From positions 51,733,459-51,797,458 of the forward strand of contig NC_071392.1 of the NCBI RefSeq assembly GCF_022682495.2: a DNA stretch of 64,000 nucleotides, in the 5' to 3' direction. Positions 1-11,770 of the stretch are shown one piece after another. The stretch's first letter is position 1. Every line of letters starts with the position of its first letter. The notes beneath the pieces are model-generated. The model was not told the origin of the DNA. It searched no databases and was given only the letters and a program-made list of their open reading frames with translations. The stretch comes from Desmodus rotundus (lineage: Eukaryota; Chordata; Mammalia; Chiroptera; Phyllostomidae). A program made the translations under genes and the position numbers.

Positions 1-3000
1 AAAGGTTGCTGGGTGCCGGCTGCAGGCCAGCTGGGGTGAGAGATCATGTCTCAGCCATGAGACCAGCTGAAAAGAACACGTATCTGCTGTGAGATCAGTT
101 GGTGCACTAATAGGCAAGACAGTATCTCTACCATTGGGGTTAAGGACATTTGGACCTATGGAAAGGTCATCTGTGTTACTGGTTGGTATGAGCAATTGGT
201 GTGAGTCAAGATTCTAAGGCTAGTCCTACTCCCCTGCTTTTTTGGGAACTCTATCTTTGCTTTAGATTTTGCTTTGTTTCTGTCTTGAAAGAAAACTGAG
301 GTTTCTGAGAGTTAAAACTTTAGATTAAGTTGGAAAGTAAGTAATGAAAGGTATAATGCATGGAGATGCAATTTGGTGGATATTGGAAGAACAAGGATAT
401 ACCTTTTGGCTTTGTAGTTTTCTCCCTTACCTGATCCCTCCAGAATGTGTCATTCTTAATGAGTGATGGCATAAAGTTTCTTTGCATAAAACCAGTAAGA
501 CCAGATGACAATGGTGGTTTTCTTAACCAAGACTTTGACTGGAAAGGCATCCCTGAAGGAGGCATGCCTGAACTCTGGCTCTTAAGAGAAAACCTTGAGG
601 AACCGAGAAGAACTTTCAAAGCTAACAAAAGCCCACTGGAGAAATGGCTGGTACCTTGTTTGGTCATGTGGTTCACGACAGACTTTCTAGGAAAGGGACA
701 AAGGTTACTTTCCTGAAAGAGGGCAAAGAGGAACCTTAACACACACTGAGAACCTTAAGACACACTGGGAACCCCAAGGACTTGAGGAATATAGGCACTA
801 CAGGCAAATTGTTATAGCAGGTGTGTGGATTGGCTTCTGTGCCCTAAAGGGCTGACTAAAGCTCAATCTAAAAGTTCCTTGTAGAAGCTACAGCAAAGCA
901 GATTTAAAAATCCTATGTGAGCAATTGCTGTTCTTGTTGTGTTTATGCAAATAAGCAGGCAAAAACTAAAACTGGCAGTCTTTGATGATAATGAGGGTGT
1001 TTCAAGGATAATCACAATGCCTGGATGTGGACATTGGGCTCTGGTACAGCTGTTTCAAAGTTTTGTTTTCACTTGGAAGTTGAACTGGGTTTGTGACATC
1101 ACCAGAGATATACAATATACAAGCAGGAAGGATGTGTCAGATTGTCACCATTTAATGTCATTCCAGCAAAGGCCTTGCAAGTGGATGTCTTCTCAAAAGA
1201 CAGTCTCATGGACTCAGAGACTGGTTTGGGATTAGTTGTGTGAATTAACCTGTGTATTCTTCCTTCTATTTTCATAGCGTATATGCCTGTGACTTCATTT
1301 ACCTGGGTGTTTGGTTACATAGTATAGGCCACACTTCAGAAGTCCATCTACATTACCACTTCCTGAAACTCAACAGTTTGGTTGCACTAGTGGTTGAGTG
1401 TGTGAGCATGGGGCAGCCTACTGACTTTGATTTAAAACTGCTTTCCCTTTCTGCCCTAACAGTTTGGATAGAAAAAGGCCAAAAGTGTTATATGGGGAAT
1501 CATAGAATATTACATATATCCAATTTAAGTATAGTGGGCAAAAGGGCTTCAGATGGTGTGACACACTTTTCACACTGTCCTGCAAGGAATCCTCTCTTTC
1601 TTAATCTGCAACATTGACTGTAGAGTTAGTTCCTACCTTTGTCATTTAGTTGTTATGGTTCTTACTACACCTTCTAACTGTCTTAGCAAAGCTGTCACCA
1701 AAAGTACCAGAGGGATGCCAACTTGTCCAGCTGTGCCATTTTTTTGGACATGACACATGCTGCCTTCCAGGGACAGTCAACTGCCCTGGATTCTGCAAGA
1801 TCCTTCCCCATGCAGGAAGGCCACCCTCCACTCCAGACCCCTATTCTGTTAGGGATCTCTGGAATAGGAGATAGGTAGGACTATGCCCAAGGTTAGTAGG
1901 AAGTAGCTATGGAAAACGAGACCTTTGCCCATTGCCTTTGTAAGATTACAAAGTCCAAAGTGTTAAAGGGAGGAACTGTAACACAGTGATTTGACCAGAT
2001 TGCTGTGGAGCAGGGGACACCCCAATCCAGGGGAGAAACCCTAACGTGCATGAGAGCCTGCACTTCCCAAGAGATGGTGGGGTGGCCACAGAGGAGGCTG
2101 CCTGAGGCAACAGTGAACAAAACCAAAGTGGCTCTAGCATGACACCCCACTGTGGGCTGAGTTGCTTGTGCCCTTGCGCTTGTCTGGGAAACTCCTAGCC
2201 TCTTCCAGATCATGGTAACCAGAGGAGGGGCAAAGGTATAGTGCGAACTGACACTCACAGTAGATGTTGGCCTGGAATTGTTTGGGATTTGGACACTTCC
2301 ACAGCGTGTGGGATTTGTGGGGAAAGATTTAAAATGGTGGGCGCACATAAGTCCACTCTCTCTCGTCCTCATGCCTTGCCCCGAGTCAGGGCGGTGTACA
2401 GAGCGTTCACAGGACCCCACAGAACAGTGGGACCAGTTTGCAGCTCTCGCCTTGCCCTGCTTGCATGGTCTGGAGCAGGCCTGCATGAAGGATGTGAACC
2501 TCACCAGCCATGGGCCAGTGGCATGCTGCAACCTTATGCTGCACAGTTCATGGGACCTGGACTGCTTCCACTCTCATCCCGAGAGCAGCACACTGATGAG
2601 TACATCGGAAAAGTTCCTCAGTCCCAGAGGCAAAGCAGCCTTGAATGCTGGGGCCCAGAGGACTAAGGCCCTAGGATGATCAGCTGCAGCAACCTGGCAG
2701 TGCAACTTGGTTCCAGGAGAGAGAAGTTGCACCAGGTGACAGTGACATCGAAACGCACAAGTACACGCACCGAAGAGAGAGCCTGAGGATGGAGACCTGT
2801 TCATGTAGCCACCTTAAGTTCCAAAAAGGACAGAAGTGGGGGACCTCTGGAAATGGGTTTGGATTTTAGTCTTTTTGGGAACAAGGGGATTTCTGTGTTT
2901 TGCAGAAGAGAGTGGCTTGGAGCAGGGGAGACCTCAGCTCTCCCAAGCCTTGAATCCTTTTAAACCTTTTTCCCTCCCCACCAATCTCTGTTTTATGGGT

Positions 3001-3230
3001 GTATATGGCAGCAGGCAGCCGAATCCCAAATTAACCTATTACATGCATAGATAATAAGTAAGTATGACTTAAAAGGGTGACAGTACAATGGGACAAATAA
3101 AAAAATGGTTAATTATAATTAAATTTAAAGAGTTTGCTTAACACGGAATATCTCTAAAACTTTACGGAACATCAGAGATGACAGCTGTGCTGACCTTTGA
3201 ACTTTTAAGGAGTTGAATAATAGACACTAG
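1..3230. other. VPS41 intron 3, no identifiable feature
   Basis: Moderately GC-rich between about 1880 and 2800, with several overlapping open frames on both strands (for example 1893-2531 minus and 2241-2666 plus). None looks like a known protein and none has splice or start support. The composition would suit an old repeat or endogenous retroviral remnant, but I recognise no family landmark. Confidence 0.3.
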
Positions 3231-3234
3231 GCAA

Positions 3235-3780
3235 ATGTGGCCAGCTGTGGGAAAGACCATTTTAGACAGAGTGAATACAACTTGATCAAAGGCATGGAGT
3301 GAAAATAAAAGAAAAAAGTCAGGAAATTACAAGTAGTTTTATATGACAGAAGCATCCAGTTCATGATCATGGGAGGAGACAGGCAATAGCGCAGGAAAAA
3401 TTGGTAATAAAAGGTATTAATATTTATGGAGATAAAAGGTAGGAAAGTTAAGGAGTGTGTGTGTGTCTGAATCATGAAGACATCAGGGAGCCAATGAAGA
3501 ATTCTAGGAAGGAGGATTAGAAGATCAGCTTTGAGTTTCTGGAAGATTATTTTAGTATAAAGAAATATGAGTCATGGACTAGAATGAAAGCAAATCTGAA
3601 GGAAAATAGATTGGTTCACCGTGCATGCATTAGTACCAGGAAGAAACGAAGAATTTCTGAACTAAACCAGAAGGGTCAGGATGGGAATGGATTCAAGCAG
3701 CTGTGATGGGTTGGAATCCAAGACAAGAGATGTTATGAGTAAAAATAGTCAAGCACTACAGTCAGAGTACCACCTATATG
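3235..3780 (-). repeat. L2 LINE fragment
   Basis: Reverse L2 landmarks: 'caaaggcatggagtgaaaat', 'gggagccaatgaagaattct', 'agattattttagtataaag'. Diverged. Intron 3 of VPS41. Confidence 0.55.
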
Positions 3781-3789
3781 GCCAATTAT

Positions 3790-4140
3790 ACAGGAGGCAA
3801 GATCATACAGAGTCTTACATACCACATTAAGGAGCCTTGACTTTATTTAATAGATTATGAAAATCACACAAGGGTTTTAAAATCTGTATTTTTGACAGAT
3901 CGTGCTGACAACCAGGGTGCAAATTGGTTTAAATTAGAAATATTTGAGTGCTGACAGAAGATGAGGGACTCAGGGCACAGGTGATAAGAAAATCACCATG
4001 ACTTAGGGAATGACTAGGTAGAAAGGGAGAAGAAGTCAGCTTTGGCCTACATGACAAAGAAGATAGTGATGCCACCAAATGAGAATGAGAATAAAAAATA
4101 AATGCAAGGTTAGATGGAAAAAAAAATGAGTTCATTATGA
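3790..4140 (-). repeat. L2 LINE fragment (second copy)
   Basis: 'gcaagatcatacagagtctt', 'ccttgactttatttaatag', 'ggttttaaaatctg', 'tttggcctacatgacaaa' and 'gatgccaccaaatgagaatg' follow reverse L2 order. It restarts a region already passed in 3235-3780, so it is a separate copy. Confidence 0.65.
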
Positions 4141-4144
4141 ACAC

Positions 4145-4368
4145 ACTAAGTTTCAGGTCAAAACAGAAACATAGAAATCATGAAATTTAAAATCAAAAAA
4201 CGTACAAATTTAGAATAAATGTGGACAATGGACCAAATATTGGGATAACCAAACGTACTAAGTTTCAGGTCAAAACAGAACACAGAGATCATGAAATTTA
4301 AAATTTAAAAAAAAAGTACAAATTTAGAATAAATGTGGACAATGGGATAAATATTGGGATAACCAACA
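4145..4368 (+). repeat. Tandem duplication, 112-bp period, two units
   Basis: The unit beginning actaagtttcaggtcaaaac occurs at 4145 and again at 4257, and each continues through 'caaatttagaataaatgtgg' and 'atattgggataacca'. The copies differ by a few substitutions and small indels. Lies at the end of the L2 fragment in VPS41 intron 3. Confidence 0.92.
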
Positions 4369-4369
4369 T

Positions 4370-5309
4370 GTACAGAAAAGGCAGAAGGTCAAGTAAGTGA
4401 AAGAAGCAAAGGGAGTAACAGAAAGATCAGGAAAATAGTAACAGAATGGTATCATGTTAAAGGGGGGATAGATGGTGGTACAGCTAAAAGGCGGGCACCT
4501 CAAGGTGTTGTTTCTGGTAAAAGGAGAGACAACAAATGTTCTAGAGAGATGGTGAATACAGGAAACCTGCTTACAATGGAATATAATTTGAAGTACAAAG
4601 GAAATGGGTGGGGTCAAGGAAGAGGATGTGCAACACTAACAGTAACACAGGATAAAGTCAGGAGATGGATCAGAGCTGGGGAATCTGCCTTTTGTGAAAG
4701 ATAAAGGGTCCTCACAGAGCTCCTTGGCCAATGATTGAAACTGCCTACTTCCAATACTCCAACCATGACACATTTTGTTCTAGCCCAAGAACGGGCAAAT
4801 GGTACAGTAGTACTTAGCCTGGACTCAGAAAGTTGGTGGGAGCTTTGTTCCCACAGCAAAGACTCAGTGGAATAAATTAATTCATTCATACAATATGTAA
4901 CTAATAATTGGGGGCTTTCTGCTGATTACCACCAACATAATTCTGTCTACCCTTGTGAAAACACTGAGATCTACAAAGTTTCTAACCTTAATACTTTTCT
5001 ACTATACTACTTATGATTTGAGGAATTATGTGACAGTGTTTCCAAGAACCACTTACTATAAATCTTGCATATCCAGCATTGTCTAAATTCTATCATACAC
5101 CCTTAGAGTGTGCTCTCTATGTGTGTACAAATACACATATAATATTTTTGGTTATTGTTTTGATTTTTTTATGGTGAGGAAGGAGGAAGAGCGGCAGGAA
5201 GACACAATTACTGTGAAAAATCACCATTAAAAGCATGAGGATTGCAAAGTATAAACAAACTTACAAAAGAAATGACAAACAGAAGAATCCTCTACAAGAG
5301 CTATCTGAC
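4370..5309. other. VPS41 intron 3, nothing identified
   Basis: AT-rich intronic sequence between the tandem duplication and exon 3. Ends with the GT donor of exon 3 at 5309-5308 on the minus strand. No recognised repeat. Confidence 0.4.
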
Positions 5310-5417
5310 CTTATCATGGACTGTCATGCAGCTAGCAGCATCCTTCTGAAGGATTTCAGTTACCCCATTGGAAAGCCTTTCATACTTAAGTTTGGGTTCC
5401 TCTTCACTCTCTTCTTC
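5310..5417 (-). CDS. VPS41: VPS41 coding exon 3 (residues 21-56)
   Basis: This 108-nt, 36-codon exon is preceded on the minus strand by a long pyrimidine tract ending in tttttgtgcag and followed by a GTCAGATAG donor (complement at 5301-5309). It begins EEESEEEPKLKYERLS and ends CMTVHDK, matching VPS41 residues 21-56. It completes the acidic N-terminal leader and opens the beta-propeller (the KLKYERL... and ASCMTVHD segments look like blade strands). Both ends are phase 0. No in-frame stop or frameshift is present. The plus-strand 68-codon open frame over it (5235-5441) is its shadow. Exon 4, expected to start F-L-A-L-G-T-H-Y, was not found below 5310, so intron 3 extends past the window. Confidence 0.96.
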
Positions 5418-6389
5418 CTGCACAAAAAGCAGAGAAAATAACAGCTGTCATGGATTGATCTGATGTTGTCAAAGATTCAAAACATATTTCTTAAGGGAGA
5501 CCCAGAAATGGTTCCCTCAATGATTATAAACAACTACAACTACAGCTAAAGGTTAAGATCTTCATGTTTCACTTTTCCAACTGGATGTATCAACCTCCAC
5601 AACTGCAGTGGTAGAATAAATTCAAAGATTAAAAACAAGATTAAATATACTTACTGTTAACATTAATCAACTTTGGCGTATTATAATAAATATAAAACTG
5701 GCCCATGATGTAGACACATGCCAAATTTTCATTTTAATTAGAAAATATAATTACAAAAATTAAATTAAAGTGAACTGGAAATTTTATATAAAGCAAAATA
5801 TATGCTTCCCCTCAACATTAAAAAATATTTTAATAGTTCTTTTAAAAAACTGATAATCCATGAACAATCATTGCTTATTCATGTCAGAAAATATTTCTTT
5901 ACTCTCATACAAATAAACCTACTTATGCATTAAACATTTCTTAATCATTTTATAGGTATTATTACTAACTTTGTATGTTTAACCTCATTGTGATACAGCA
6001 TTATAGGATATCCTTAATCCTCACGGTTATGGAATAAAGTTAGGAATCTCTATTGACTATAATGGCTATTAATAAATCTAGGATAGTTATAAAAATTAAT
6101 ACAGTGATTCATAATAAAACTTTATTTTAATAAGGAGAAACCAAAAAGAGTGTGCACATATCAATACTTGTGAGAGCATAAAGCTGGCCAAAACAGAAGT
6201 TCACAAAAATAATCTACTCATGGACTTTTCCTTTAAAAATAATTGTACAGTCTTTACCTTTCAGCTAGTATTTAAGTAGCCTGAGTCATACCAATGCTCC
6301 AGCCCAGAATAACTAGAAAGGCTTAATGAAATACATGGCAACATCAGTCTAAGGCATCAATTAAAAGGAACCTGAACTAGAAGAACCAA

Positions 6390-7605
6390 GATTCCAAGGT
6401 AGTGGAGAAAGGACGGAGAGGTAAGCTTGCATTCTACAGCCATTCTTCCTGGAGATTTTCACCAATTCTGGGTACAGTAGAAGGAACTGAACACTCAAGA
6501 TCTGCTTGGGAAGATGGCCACTGCTGGAGGTTTGGAAAGCGGCAAACCTTTTGGTACTTGTGGGGATAGGATGACAAACTGGAGACCTGAGGGGCTAAGA
6601 TCCTAGTGGAAGAGTGAGGCAGCCACTTTTCCCCACAAAACAACTGCCAATTTTCAAAGCTATATGAGGTATGAGGCTAAAAAGTTAAAGAGAAAGCCTC
6701 AAAAACGCAAACAAACCAGCTGCCTCAATATGCTGAGAAAATAAGAATTAATGTTCAGGAGCCATCAGCAAATAAGGTTCTGGTGAATACCACAGACTTT
6801 CAGTTGGAACTCTGGGCCCCAGGGCACACAAAGTTACTTACCAAAATGTCAATCTAGCTTTGACTCAGTTCAACCCCAGACTGGAGTAAGGTATCTGTCC
6901 AGTAAAGTAATGGGTTACTCCTGGAGAAAGAAAACTTCTCCCTGGAATTTTCACTTACAATATTGAGAATTCAATAAAAAATGACTAGTATGCCACAGAA
7001 CAGGACCAATGACTAGAAATCAAAGAGAAAAAAAGACCATAAAAGTAGGCCCATGGGTGACCTAGATACAGCAGTTACCAGAAAAGAATTTTAATATAAC
7101 TATGACACCTATACCTATGTTCAAAAAAAAAAAAGGAAAAGATGGAGAAAATCGATGAAAAGATAGAAACTTTCAACAAGGAATTATAATCTGTAATAAA
7201 ATCAAAAATTTTAGAACTGAAATCAAGAACTCAATAGACGGTTTAACAGAAGATGAACAAAGTAGAAGACAGGATTGGTGAAATGGAGAACATGTCAAAA
7301 TATATTCAAAGGGAACCCTAGAGAAAAAAATGGATAAAAAAATAAATAAAAGAATGTGTGAGATATGTGGAACACAGTACAAAAGCCTGACATACTTTTA
7401 ATTACAGTCGCAGAAAGATAAGGAGAATGGGAGGGAGGCAAAAACAACATTTAAGAAGTAACAACTCAGAATTTATTAAAACAAAAGACATCAACCCACA
7501 AATTCAAGAAGTTCTGCAACCCCAAGCATGAAAAATATGAAGAAAATCACAACAAGGTACATCATATCATAAAGAAAAAATGATTCATAGAGTAAGAAGT
7601 GCTGG
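6390..7605 (+). mobile_element. Ancient L1M/HAL1 fragment with ORF1-like sequence
   Basis: From about 6960 to 7605 the sequence follows the older L1M/HAL1 ORF1 pattern: 'cccatgggtgacctagatacag', 'gatggagaaaatcgatgaaa', 'aactgaaatcaagaactcaatag', 'aagacatcaacccacaaattcaagaagttctgcaacc', and 'acaaggtacatcatatcat'. Coding is destroyed. The upstream part (6390-6960) is a likely 5'UTR but less certain. No ORF2-like sequence follows at 7605. It is clearly older than the four HAL1-like copies. Confidence 0.6.
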
Positions 7606-7754
7606 GCCTACTGAAGATTGTAAGCCTTGATAGGACACACTGTAAACTCAAGTGCTTACAAAATCTCCATCTCCATGGCTAAGAACTATATGTTCACATG
7701 GAAAGAAGCTAATCTGTGCATAAAGGGATAGGATGACATGCATCAAACATTACG

Positions 7755-7950
7755 CCATAGGCTTAGTGTCAGATATCTTATTTCATACTGACTCTAAAAA
7801 ACACTATTAAGAGGTAAGTATATTTATTTCATTTTAAAAATGTTCAGTAAACACTAATTATCAGAAATTTTAAGTAATTTCATCAGGACACACACAATGA
7901 TAAAATTCAAATTCAGTTATAAATGCTCTAAAGTCAATGCTCTGAATAAC
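7755..7950 (-). repeat. MIR-like SINE, decayed
   Basis: 'cactattaagaggtaagtat', 'ttatttcattttaaaaatgt' and 'aatgctctaaagtcaatgct' resemble a reverse MIR. Weak. Confidence 0.45.
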
Positions 7951-8092
7951 ATACTACCCAATCTCCTATGAAAGGGATGCTACAAATCACAACAGAAGCC
8001 TCCCTCCACAATTCTTATGACTACAAATAATAGGACCTATGGGATAAACAGAAAATGTTTTAAAATGTGTTTATTTAGCAGGTGCATTAGTT

Positions 8093-8625
8093 TTCTATTG
8101 CTGTTATTATTACACTAAGATTTACTGACTTAAAACAACAAATATATATTATTTCATATAGTTTCTATGGGTAAGCAATACAGAAGTGGCTTAGCTGGGT
8201 GATTCAGACTCCAGGTCTCTCATGGACTGCAGGCAAGATGCCAGCTGAGGTATCAACCATCTAAAGGCCTGACTGGGGGTAGAGTATCTACTTCCTTGAT
8301 GGCTCACTCAAATGGTCAGCAAGCTGGTACTGGCTGTTGGCAGGAGGGTTTATAGTTCCTTGCCTCATGGACGTCTCCCTAGGGCCCCATGAGTGTCCTC
8401 AGGTCATAGAAGTGACTTCTCCCAGGGTAAGTGATCCAAGAGAGAGCAAATTGGAAGCCTCAATGTTATATATGACCTGGCTTCAGAGATCATACACTGA
8501 CTAGCAACATTTTTTGATCATAGAGGTCAGCCATGATTCAGAGTGAAAAGGGAGGATACAGGACAGGAATAATAGGAAGCAAGGGTCATTGGAGGCCATT
8601 GTGTAGTCTAGCTACAAGAGTAGTA
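8093..8625 (+). mobile_element. ERVL-type solo LTR (MLT2-like), old
   Basis: Opens TGCATTAGTTTTCTATTGCTG and 'ttactgacttaaaacaacaa', the hallmark start of ERVL LTRs, and continues with 'ttagctgggtgattcagact' and 'ggaggccattgtgtagtcta'. Boundaries approximate, no clear target duplication, no internal viral sequence. VPS41 intron 2. Confidence 0.6.
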
Positions 8626-8855
8626 ATTACATCTTAAGAGCAATAAAACTGGTTAAAAATAAGTCAGTATGTCATGCATATGATGAGCTGTCAGTTTTTC
8701 TTCTCCAAGCATACACAAGCTATTAGATGTTTATTTAGAAACAAAGTGTTAAAATCAAAGAAAATGTTAACTACTATTAACTTTCCAAGAATATCTTTCA
8801 GATATACTAGCAACAAATGTGCATGTAATAAGCAGTTATATAAAAGACCTGTATT

Positions 8856-11444
8856 ATTTTTTAAAATTATATTTTACGGATTATGCTGTTATAGTTGTCC
8901 CAATTATTCTCCCTTTCCCTCCTCCACTCCAGCACCCCTGACTCCATCAGGCAATCCCCACACCATTGTTCATGTCCATGGGTCATGTGTAGGTTCTTTG
9001 GCTACTCACTTCCTACAGTGTACTTTACCTCTCCATGGCTATTCTCTAACTACCTATTTGTTACGTGTGAATCCTTCATCTCTTCACCAATTCCCCCACC
9101 TCTCCTCCATCTTGTAACCATCAAAATGCTCCCTGAATCCATGATTCTGTCTTTGTTCTTCTTGTTTAGTTTGCTTTTTAGATTCAATTGTTGATAGATA
9201 CGTATTTATTGCCATTTTATCCCTCAGAGTTTTGATCTTCTTTTTCTTAAATATGTCCCTTTAACATTTCATATAATAATGGTCTGGTGATGATGAACTC
9301 CTTTAGTTTTCTCTTTTCTGGGAAGCTCTTTATCTACCCTTTGATTCTAAATGGTATCTTTGCTGGGCAGAGGAATGTTGGCTGTAGGTCTCCGTTTTTC
9401 ATGACTTTGAATAGTTCTTGCCAATCCCTTCTAACCTGCAAAGTTTGAGAAATTAGCTGACAGTCTTATGGGAACTTTGCTGTAGGTAACTAATTTCTTT
9501 TCTCTTGCTGCTTTTAAGATTCTCTCTTTATCATTAACCTCTAGCTTTTAATCATGATGTGTCTTGGAGTGGGCTTCTTTGCCTCCATCTTATTTGGGAC
9601 TCTGTGCTTCCTGGACTTGCATATCTATTTCCTTCACCAAGTTAGGGAAGTTTCTTTCATTTTACTTTTCAAATAGATTTCCAATTTCTTGTTCTTCCTC
9701 TTCTCCTTCTGGCACCCCTATGAAGCAAATGTTGGAACACTTGAAGTTGTCCTAGAGACTGCTTACACCATCCTCACTTTTTTGGATTCTTCTCTCTTCT
9801 TATTATTCTGACTGGTTGTTTCTCTGCTTCCTCATATTCCAAATCACTGATTTGATTCTTGGCTTCATGCACTCTACTGTTGTTTCCCTGTAAATAGTTC
9901 TTTATTTAAATTAGTGTACCCTTTGTATCCAACTGGACCTTTTTTATGCTGTTGAGGTGTTCAGTGAGTTCCTTGATCATCCTTATAACCAGTGTTTTGA
10001 ACTCTGCATCTGATAGATTGCTTATCTCCATTTTTAGTTCTTTTTCCAGAGTTTTGATCTGTTCTTTCAACTGGGCCATGTTTCTTTGTGTCCTCGTTTT
10101 GGCAACTTCCCTGTTTGTTTCTATGTATTAGGTGGAGCTACTATGACTCCCTATCTTGGTGACATAAACTAATGTAGTAGGTGTCCTGTAGGGTCCAATG
10201 GCACAGCCTCCCCTACCACCCAACCTGGGTATTGAGGTGTGCCCTCTGTGTTGGCTGAGTACACCTTCCTCTTGTAGCTGAGACTTGACTGCTGTTGGAA
10301 GGTCAATGCAAGAGATTTACCCAGGCCAGTTAGCTGCAAGGATTGGCTATGACCACTGACCACCAACCTTGGCTCTTCGTGGAGGATCAGTTGTGTGGGG
10401 GTTGGGTGGTGGTGCTTCGACATGATCTCTAGCTGTCCACTGGGTGTGCAGGCTCTCGCGTTTCACAGGTGGTGCAGGCCAAGGTCAGCCCCCTCCTGTG
10501 TTTTTCCCCGGCTACCTTGCATGAGCTATAAAGCAATCAGAGATGGCTGCTACTTGTGCTTTTCTTGGAGGTTCCCAAGCAAAGCCAAGCTGTGAACCTA
10601 GGCTGGCTGCTACTAGTGCCAGGCCTGGGGCCACTTAGCAAGAGGTATGGGGCCTTGGGGCTCACTGAGGCTGGCTGTTGCTTAAGAGGATTTAGGAAGT
10701 TATGAAGCATAAGCCAAGACCAGCTATTCATATGGAAAAGTCCACTAACAGCTGGGTGGGCCCGTAAGTTGAGTGGGACGGAGCCTCAGAGGATCTCTAG
10801 GGCAGGGGCAAACAGTGTTAGCCAGGTAGATGGAGTCACAGATATGGCACCCCCTTCTGGCTCTGTGGTTCTTTGAAGGGAGGCTTCATAAAAGGGAAAA
10901 ATGGCCTCTGCCCACCTTTCTGTCTTAGAGAAAGCTGTCCCCCTGCTCTCACCTTTATGGCAGACACTTCAGTTCCTCCCTATATGCTACTGGTGCTTTT
11001 CAAGCTGCTACTCCAGTGCTAGAGCTCAGAGGGAGTGAGTCTGAGTAAGTCCTTGTTCTCCTTGTTTAGGAGGCACTTCTTGGGAGTCTAGTAGTTCCTT
11101 TCACCGACTCAAACCCCACTGGTTTTTACAGCCAGAAGTTATGGGAGCTGATTTTCCTAGCACTGGGGGACCTGGTGTGGGGTTGGGACTCTCACTCCCA
11201 CTATACCCCACCCCCAAATGTATCCACTATACGTGGATATGAGACCAGCCCATTCCACATGTCTGCCATGCCTACCCCATAGGATGGATGTGGTTTCTTT
11301 AATTATGTAGTTGTTGGACTTCTACTTTACTCTTTTTCTGACAGTTCTACATGATGGTTGTTCCATAGCTTGGTTGTAATTTTGATTATGGTTGTGAGAT
11401 TAGGCAAGCCATGTTTACCTATATCTCCATCTTGACCAGGAGTC
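8856..11444 (-). mobile_element. HAL1-like (half-L1) retrotransposon, copy 1
   Basis: A complete insertion on the minus strand, bounded by an exact 12-bp target duplication AAGACCTGTATT at 8844-8855 and 11445-11456. Read 5' to 3' on the minus strand it starts 'gtcaagatgga', has an L1-like 5'UTR of about 1.36 kb, a degraded ORF1 (about 10079 to 9247), then a 3'UTR of about 390 bp ending in ACAACTATAACAGCATAATC (8898 downward) and an A/T-rich tail. No ORF2 sequence lies between ORF1 and the 3'UTR. More decayed than copies 2-4, so probably older, and its 5'UTR is longer than theirs. Confidence 0.85.
9247..10079 (-). pseudogene. HAL1/L1 ORF1 remnant, copy 1
   Basis: The minus strand opens ATG GCC CAG and shows the same order of ORF1 landmarks as copies 2-4: the segment reading LSDAEFKTLVI, the GVPEGEEEE block, the (K/R)xTPRHIM block and the terminal RPLLYEMLKGHI just before a stop at 9249-9247. 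Known L1 ORF1p is an RNA-binding trimer with coiled coil, RRM and C-terminal domains. This copy has several stops and frameshifts, so it is not translatable as one protein. Plus-strand open frames at 9564-10131 are antisense shadows. Confidence 0.8.
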
Positions 11445-11473
11445 AAGACCTGTATTTCTTTTAAAAACCAATT

Positions 11474-11770
11474 GTCCAGACAGTTGGCTCAGTTGGTTGG
11501 AGTGTGATGCCATATGGCAGAAGGTTGAGTGTTCAATCCCTGGATGGTGCATGTGTGGGAGGCAACTGATTGATGTTTCTCACAAAACAGTGTTTCTTTT
11601 TCTCTTCTCTCTCCCTCTCTCCCCCCCTCCTTACTTTCTCTCTCCCTTCCTCTTTCTCTCTTGCTCTCCCCCTCTTCTCCCTTTTCTCTCTGCCTTCTTC
11701 TCTAAAATCAACAAACATAACCTTGGAGAGGGTTAAAAAATAAAAATAAAATAAATAAATCAAAAAAATA
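11474..11770 (+). mobile_element. Ves SINE (copy 1)
   Basis: tRNA-derived head with A-box-like ttggctcagttggttgg and a decayed B box (tgttcaatccc), then 'ggaggcaactgattgatgtttctc', an unusually long CT-rich block (about 11600-11702) and an A-rich tail. Lies next to HAL1 copy 1. Target duplication unclear. Confidence 0.85.

Noticed and set aside
1893..2531. 212-codon minus-strand open frame
   Set aside because: No recognisable domain, no promoter or splice support, and overlapping plus-strand frames of similar length. Treated as chance in a GC-richer intron segment.
1..5309. VPS41 exon 4
   Set aside because: No minus-strand segment encoding the expected FLALGTHYGKVYLLD stretch was found below exon 3; intron 3 evidently continues outside the window.
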